DNA from: Ligustrum vulgare
Taxonomy: Eukaryota; Streptophyta; Magnoliopsida; Lamiales; Oleaceae
NCBI GenBank assembly: GCA_963555705.1
Contig: OY743183.1
Span: forward strand, 44,257,466-44,321,465
Direction of reading: 5' to 3'
DNA: 64,000 bases
Part shown: one piece after another, positions 58,525 through 64,000 of the stretch
Position numbering within the stretch: the stretch's first letter is position 1
Layout: each line of letters begins with the position of its first letter
Notes under the pieces: model-generated
The model's input: the letters and a program-made list of their open reading frames with translations, nothing else
Database searches by the model: none
What the model was told of the DNA's origin: nothing
Translations under genes and position numbers: made by a program

Positions 58525-59706
58525 TGTAACACCCCAAGTTCAAAATCTTAAACCTAGGCGTGTTAACTTTTCTTTACTTAAATGCGGAAAAGAAATCATT
58601 TAAAACCTCAACATTTTCATTTTCTATTATAAAATTTTACAAAAAATTCGACAGAGTCTCCTCTGTAAATTGGACATAGCCAACCTGTAGAGGGACGTCA
58701 AAACCATTTTACAAATACAATTCTCAACTCATTCAAACCCAACAATCCACATCCGACCACAATTCCAAAATTCAACTTCAACATCAATTCCCCAAACTCC
58801 TCAAGAAAATAACTTGAAGTATAAATTTATAAACTCATGAAAACATGATAAAAACTAATCACAGGGAAATACCATAACTAATTTAAACTAATCTCAACCA
58901 AACAATTATCAACATAAAATGAATGAATTAAGAAATAATTAATTATAAACTTCAAATTTAACTTTATTTTTTTAAAACTTGAAGCGGTGTAGCCTGAGCC
59001 TGTCACCAAATGCTCTCCTCGGATCATCTAACTTTCATCACCTGAAATATTGGGGAGGGAATGGGGTGAGCTAAAGCTCAGTAAGTAAACTGTATGCATG
59101 AATGCATGATTATGACATGAATGCTTTAAAAACTCCATATATGTATCCCCATTTACTTTACTTTCCAGAAAATTCAAACTTTTCAAACTTTCACTTAACA
59201 TTTCAAAACTTTCACTTCATTTCTATCGTGAGCTCACTCGATGTAACTTCTAGTCAATCAGATAAGAGTGGGCAATTTCTTATTTGGAACCAGATTAACA
59301 TTCACATTTTCACCGAAAAGCGGTTTAACAGTCCACCGTAAACGGTTGAACATTCCGTAGCAAAGCGACTTAATTCGGGTACGCCGGTCCCCCGCGTCCC
59401 ATTTCCCACTCACAACTTTCATGAACTAGAAGTACACCCATTCATTCTTAAAAACTTGGGATACATAGTTTTTTGACAAAATTGCACTTTGACACATTCC
59501 TTTCATTAAAACATTTGACTTTCCCATTTCGATGCCAATGCATGCTTAATGATGCAATGACATGATAATGTGCATGCTTGAACATTTCCTTAAATACACA
59601 TACTTGCATATCACACATCAAATACATCAACATTAAGTAATTAACACGAAATCACTTACGCACATTAATTTCACATTAACTTTCTAGTTTCATGAAAATA
59701 GGGGAA
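58525..59706 (-). mobile_element. LTR-F copy, left arm and loop of a foldback
   Basis: Starts TGTAACACCCC and follows the first 1.19 kb of the LTR-F solo LTR at 18375. Bases 58525-59090 are repeated in inverted orientation from 59707, so they can pair; 59091-59706 would be the loop. The short frame at 59102-59341 parallels 19126-19419 and reflects LTR homology. Confidence 0.85.
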
Positions 59707-61310
59707 GTTTGCTTACTGAGCTTTAGCTCACCCCGTTCCCTCCCCAATATTTCAGGTGATGAAAGTTAGATGATCTGAGGAGAGCACTTGGTGACAGGCT
59801 CAGGCTACACCGCTTCAAGTTTTAAAAAAATAAAGTTAAATTTGAAGTTTATGATTAATTATTTCTTAATTCATTCATTTTATGTTGATAATTTTTTGGT
59901 TGAGATTAGTTTAAATTAGTTATGGTATTTCCCTGTGATTAGTTTTTATCATGTTTTCATGAGTTTATAAATTTATACTTCAAGTTATTTTCTTGAGGAG
60001 TTTGGGGAATTGATGTTGAAGTTGAATTTTGGAATTGTGGTCGGATGTGGATTGTTGGGTTTGAATGAGTTCAGAATTGTATTTGTAAAATGGTTTTGAC
60101 GTCCCTCTACAGGTTGGCTATGTCCAATTTATAGAGAAGACTCTGTCGAAATTTTTGTAAAATTTCATAATAGAAAATGAAAATGTTGAGGTTTTAAGGC
60201 TGCGTTCTCTTTGGCGTTTTCCAGCCGTTTTCCGTTTTCCATTTCCGAAAACGCGGAAAATGCGTTCTCTTGCGCTGTTTTCGGAAAAAAATTTCGAAAA
60301 TGTTTTCAAAATTTGTAAAGGAAATGGAAAACGTGAAAATCACGTTTTCAGCGTTTTCCGAAATTTTTGCCTTGTAAGTGGAAAACGCGCGTTTTCCGCG
60401 TTTTCCACTTTAAATAAAAAAAACTTGAAATTTGTCAAAATTTACCATTTTTAATTACATTATTGGTCCCTGATTTTCAAAACTTGTCATTTTAATCGTC
60501 AAATTTTGAAATTTCTTTCGAAAATATCCTAATTTATTTGCAACTTAGGTCCCTCAACTTCAGATTTTGTTGCACATTAGTTCACAAATTTTACTTTTCT
60601 TTCAATTTAGTCCTTTTCGTATTTGCTTTATAGGTCATTGTCTTCAAACATGTATAACTTTTGATGTACAACTCCGAATTGCACTCTGTTTTTTGCGTAG
60701 AACTCCAAATTCAACCATCTTTCTGATGATGTATTATGTGCTTAATTATTAAGCATTTTTTTTTTTACTTTTGTATTGTAGACACTTATTTTGTAAGTGC
60801 ATAATTAATTAACGTAAATTGATTTTTGCAAATTTTATTGAAACTTAAATTTTAAACGTTATAGGTGCTTACTAGAAGGATGTATCTATATAAAGTATTA
60901 AATGGAACGATTACTTTAGAAGGAAAAATTACTACTCAAATATGGAACGATTACTTTAGAAGGGCAATATGATATCTTTATTTCATTTATTTTTGTTGTG
61001 TAACTCAAAATATGATATCTTTATTTCATTTATATTCACAAACAATATGAAATAATTTTCTTCAAAATTTTAAAAAAAACGCGTTTTCCAGCTTTTCATT
61101 TTCGAAAACAGTTTTCAGAAATAACAAACCAAACGCGTTTTCAGCAATTTCGAAAAAAGTCACAGAAAATGGAAAACAGAAAACATTTTCGAAAATGAAA
61201 ACAGGAAACTGAAACACAAAGAGAACGCAGCCTAAATGATTTCTTTTCCGCATTTAAGTAAAGAAAAGTTAACACACCTAGGTTTAAGATTTTGAACTTG
61301 GGGTATTACA
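59707..61310 (+). mobile_element. LTR-F copy in opposite orientation, right arm of the foldback
   Basis: Segments 59707-60197 and 61236-61310 are the near-perfect reverse complement of 58525-59090, interrupted by a PIF/Harbinger-type element. The right end GGGGTATTACA is the true 3' end of LTR-F, followed by a primer site at 61315. The switch from the left copy occurs at GTTTGCTTAC, a 10-base motif present in both orientations. Confidence 0.85.
60198..61232. mobile_element. PIF/Harbinger-type non-autonomous element
   Basis: Perfect 16-base terminal inverted repeats: GGCTGCGTTCTCTTTG at 60198-60213 and CAAAGAGAACGCAGCC at 61217-61232. TAA occurs on both sides (60195-60197 and 61233-61235), the three-base duplication of this superfamily. 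Both ends carry further imperfect inverted sequence rich in CGTTTTCC. The interior is AT-rich with no transposase, so it depends on a helper. Confidence 0.88.
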
Positions 61311-61314
61311 TTTT

Positions 61315-61326
61315 TGGTATCAGAGC
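61315..61326 (+). other. Primer binding site (initiator-Met tRNA)
   Basis: TGGTATCAGAGC, an exact match, four bases after the LTR-F end. Confidence 0.92.
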
Positions 61327-61520
61327 TGATCGCCAGCCGAAAATCGGGAACTAAGTGCTACGCCATAGGGCGGGAGACACCTCTAGAATCCCAACGCCTG
61401 GCAACAGATTCTCAGATGGGTTAAGCACGACGAGGACGTCGCGAGTCTAACAGGGGGTGATTGTAATACCCCAACTAAGAAAGCTTAAGAGAATTGATAG
61501 GTACTACTCATAACAACAAG

Positions 61521-61640
61521 GTGCACCTTTTTTTTCCGGAAGTCCATCGTTAGAAACTCCAAAGTTAAGCGTGCTTGGCTTGGAGCAATTCTGGGATGGG
61601 TGACCTCCTGGAAAGTTTTCTCGGGGAGCGTGCGAGTGAG
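61521..61640 (+). other. 5S rRNA-derived segment in the Cassandra-like LTR
   Basis: The stretch contains AGTTAAGCGTGCTTGG (61563-61578), the region of the plant 5S gene that includes box A, and GGGATGGGTGACCTCCTGG (61593-61611), covering box C. Both internal pol III promoter parts are retained. The 5' third and the end diverge from a real 5S gene, so it cannot be an ordinary rRNA gene. The strand is that of the LTR. Confidence 0.87.
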
Positions 61641-62207
61641 GACAAAGCATGTTGAAAAGACTTGTGTTGGTACGGTGGGGATAATAAGTCGTCATTTAAC
61701 GGTCGGGATAGCCCATTAAGTGGGACCCGGGTCGTTACTTTTGGTATCAAAGCTAAGAGTTTTAAAAGCGATTCTGTAGACTTTTAAAATTTATTTGAAA
61801 ATGGTTCGGGTACTGAGTCACGCCTCAAGTGCTTCTCCCTCGATCATCTGGTAAGTTAAATTTTGTTTAAATTATGAAATGTTATTTGATGTTCCAATTA
61901 TTGTAAATTCTTGAATGCTAATGTGTAATGTCGGAAAGTGAAAGGTTAAGAATGTTGTCAGTGATTATGATGTAAATGAGGAAGTGAGAAAGTAATGGTT
62001 ATTAGAAGTTTGGGTGTCGTTTATTAGATCTTTTTGTGAAATAAGAAATGGATATGAATGGTATATCGGATCGAGAGTATACAATGTCCAAACGAGAAGT
62101 TGAGAAGTCATCGAACTTAGTATTAAGCACTTATCGTGTTTGACATCGGGACTACCCACTCATTTGATAGTCCCACAATTATAGGAAAATTGAATTGCCC
62201 ATCTCAG

Positions 62208-62251
62208 TAGCTGGAGACCAAGTTTATAGTAGCTGGAGACCAAGTTTATAT
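62208..62251. repeat. 22-bp tandem duplication
   Basis: GTAGCTGGAGACCAAGTTTATA occurs twice in direct succession near the start of the protease remnant. Confidence 0.85.
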
Positions 62252-62269
62252 TGTCAACGCCATTTGCAG

Positions 62270-62485
62270 AATTGTTGAACTAAAGTTATGTGTTGAGAAA
62301 TGTCCCAATCATGGTGAATGGGAAGGATTAGATGATGGATTTCATAACACTGAATACCCACAAACTTGATGTCATACTAGGAATGGAATGATTATTATGG
62401 TATAAGGTTTCAATCACTGGCTACGTTATGGTGGTATTTGAACCTTCAAATGAAACCCTTTTTCGCCTTGTTGAGGTAAAGGTAG
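62270..62485 (+). pseudogene. Chromovirus protease remnant
   Basis: In shifting frames MDFITLNTHKLDVILGME, a stop, LLWYKVSITG. The D-V-I-L-G-M-x-W-L pattern is the second conserved segment of the Del/Tekay-type protease, with the Trp codon now a stop. The active-site Asp segment upstream is not recognisable. Confidence 0.65.
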
Positions 62486-62489
62486 AACT

Positions 62490-62885
62490 TTTCATATCGA
62501 TATTATCAGTGATGAAGGCTCGTCAATTGATGAATAACAGTTATTAGGCCTACCTAGTTGCAATAATTGAAGTGTCTAAGGTGAATACTTCTCTCGAACA
62601 AATTTCAGTTATTCGAGAATGACTAAAGATTTCTCAGAAGATCTTTGTGATTTATTGCCTAAAAGAGAGATTGAATTCATCATCGATTAAGTGCGCGACT
62701 CTAGTATCCAAGGTATAATATCGGATGGCTCCTTTGTAACTTAAAAGAGCTCAAAGTGCAACTATAGAATCTCATGGACAAATGTTTTGTTCGACCTAGC
62801 TTTTTGCCATGGGGTGCTCAGGAGCTATACATGAAGAAGAAAGATGGTTTTATGAGACTTTGCATAATTGATTTTAGACATGGCA
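62490..62885 (+). pseudogene. Chromovirus RT N-terminal remnant
   Basis: Traces in order: MKARQLMN (linker), LEQISVIRE, EDLCDLLPKREIEFIID, ISDGS or RMAPL-like in another frame, then LYMKKKDGFMRLCI and IDFR. This is the start of a Del/Tekay RT up to the R-L-C-I-D-Y-R motif. It then breaks into non-coding sequence at about 62886; palm and catalytic YVDD are missing. Confidence 0.68.
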
Positions 62886-64000
62886 AAACCAGTTTTATGA
62901 AATTGTGATGAGATGTTGAGATTATGAGTGATATGATTTTATTGAGACTTCTATGAGAAAAATTATGAAATTTGAGATTTCAAGATTTGATTCTTAATTA
63001 TTGGGAATTAAGGAATGGATATTGTGTTTGAGTAAGTGAATTATTCCTCTATTTTGAGAGAAATTTATAATGTTGTTTGGTCTTATAACTAAGAAATTTT
63101 GGGATTTTGATTTGTGTCATATATTTATAAGTATGACTAATGGGTGGTTATTTGAGCCAATTAATGTATTGAAGGAAGTGAGATATTGATATTGGAAACT
63201 AGGATTTGGAATTGTTATGTTGAGGAATTAAGAATTGATGTTCTGGGATATCAAGGTATACATGAAGTTGTGTGATGACTTGATGCGTATATTGGGAAAT
63301 GTAAAGTCATATTTTGAAAAGATGAGTGAAGACAAATGTTATGGCATTATTGGAAAGAATTTTAATTATTCTTAGGAACTTATTGATTATTAGTGAGAAA
63401 TGATTACTTATATTGGAGAATATTATAAATTATGATGGTAAGTGATAATACTGTTGATTTATTTTGGAAGTTGATTGGTAGATGATGTGTTAAAGGTTTG
63501 GTTATTTACATGCAATATGATTATTTGGGAAAGTCAGTTATAATTATTGGGAGATATTGAAAGTATTTTATAGTGAGATGCCTTAAAGGAGTAACCATTT
63601 ATTGGAAATGAGAATTTGGGGACATATGATTGAAGGTTTGGGATTATGTGAGATAATGATGATTGTCATAAGGTCATTTGAATATAAAAAGTACAAGAGA
63701 TAATTATAAGGAATAATGTGATTGCTCTTATGGTGAGAACTGAAGGTGACGATGTATTGAGATTATGAAATAAGTTGACTTTCCATGAATAAGTTATGCT
63801 ATATTGGGTTTTAAGTGGAATTCGAAGAAAGATGAATCTCAGTCATGGAAAATAAATCAGGTTTCATCGTAATTTGAATGATTCACTGATGTACGTTAAG
63901 TTTTCATTGATGATACTAAAATATCATATGAGAGATTGTTGGATGAAATTGATGAAAAAAACTTTATCAGGTCCTAGATTTGTACAAGTATTGCAGAAGT
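62886..64000 (+). other. Non-coding interior shared with the first chromovirus
   Basis: AT-rich, stops in all frames. It matches the reverse complement of 12811-14270 along its length; for example the last 100 bases correspond to 12811-12925. It replaces the rest of pol. Confidence 0.75.

Larger units (their letters stand above)
61311..61738 (+). mobile_element. Cassandra-like TRIM: internal region and LTR
   Basis: A short interior (61327-61461) lies between a primer site and a polypurine-like tract (CAGGGGGTGAT, 61451-61461). The LTR starts TGTAATACCCC at 61462 and ends near GGGTCGTTAC. It carries 5S rRNA-like sequence, which defines the Cassandra family. There is no coding capacity, as usual. 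The matching 5' LTR is absent: LTR-F stands in its place. Confidence 0.82.
61739..64000 (+). mobile_element. Second chromovirus remnant, joined to the Cassandra-like LTR
   Basis: A primer site variant TTGGTATCAAAGC (61741-61753) is followed by a leader containing GATTCTGTAGACTTTT, similar to the leader of the chromovirus at 14860-14890 (reverse complement). Protease and RT traces follow, then a non-coding stretch closely matching 12811-14270. The element runs out of the window. Confidence 0.75.

Noticed and set aside
61500..61640. A 5S rRNA gene
   Set aside because: Only the middle and promoter parts match. The sequence sits in a Cassandra-like LTR with TG start, polypurine tract and primer sites, so it is a retroelement component.

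Overview
This window is AT-rich plant nuclear DNA, almost certainly from a flowering plant and probably a eudicot. I cannot name the species. Nearly all of it is transposable elements nested inside one another. They include Ty3/gypsy elements of four kinds (Tat lineage with a second RNase H, chromodomain-bearing Del/Tekay-type, Athila lineage, and a gag-protease-only kind), one Ty1/copia element, solo LTRs, a tRNA-derived SINE pair, a PIF/Harbinger-type element, a Cassandra-like LTR carrying 5S rRNA sequence, and traces of hAT, CACTA and Helitron DNA. No intact host gene, tRNA gene or CRISPR array was found. The only host-gene trace is a decayed coding region resembling the C-terminus of plant BAH-TFIIS (SUO-like) proteins.

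Nest 1 (1-23990). An old LTR (called LTR-H, TGATAAGTG type) occupies 1-1160 and resumes at 23423. It is split by a Tat-type element (1161-23417) with a 5-bp AAGTA duplication on both sides. That element reads gag, protease, RT, RNase H, archaeal-type RNase H and integrase on the + strand, followed by two tandem-repeat arrays and an antisense reading frame. A minus-strand chromovirus (8218-21944) is inserted in that antisense frame. One LTR of the chromovirus was in turn hit by a LTR-H solo LTR (15972-17422, GGGGA duplication) and another solo LTR (LTR-F, 18375-21243, ATAAA duplication). Two tail-to-tail SINEs lie at its right edge.

Host-gene region and copia (24000-35945). The SUO-like coding region is split inside an exon by a minus-strand Ty1/copia element (24694-33551); across the 5-bp duplication the host frame continues. 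A 1.5-kb solo LTR (34051-35549, GTTTC duplication) follows, then a probable CACTA end.

Nest 2 (35945-54308). A gag-protease-only gypsy element is split by a LTR-H solo LTR exactly at its zinc knuckle (37598-39401, ATTGT duplication) and by a fairly well preserved 10.5-kb Athila-lineage element (39555-50065, CACTA duplication). Its 3' end abuts a related element that also lacks RT, RNase H and integrase, giving an LTR-internal-LTR-internal-LTR layout.

Right end (54309-64000). This holds hAT-like and LTR scraps, a tandemly duplicated AT-rich unit, an RPA-like exon remnant, a foldback formed by LTR-F copies with a 1035-bp PIF/Harbinger-type insert, and an unusual junction series: LTR-F end, Cassandra-type internal sequence, 5S-bearing Cassandra-type LTR, then a decayed chromovirus interior. 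All positions and motifs were read by eye. Family assignments rest on recognised motifs, not on database searches, and element edges without a stated target duplication are approximate.
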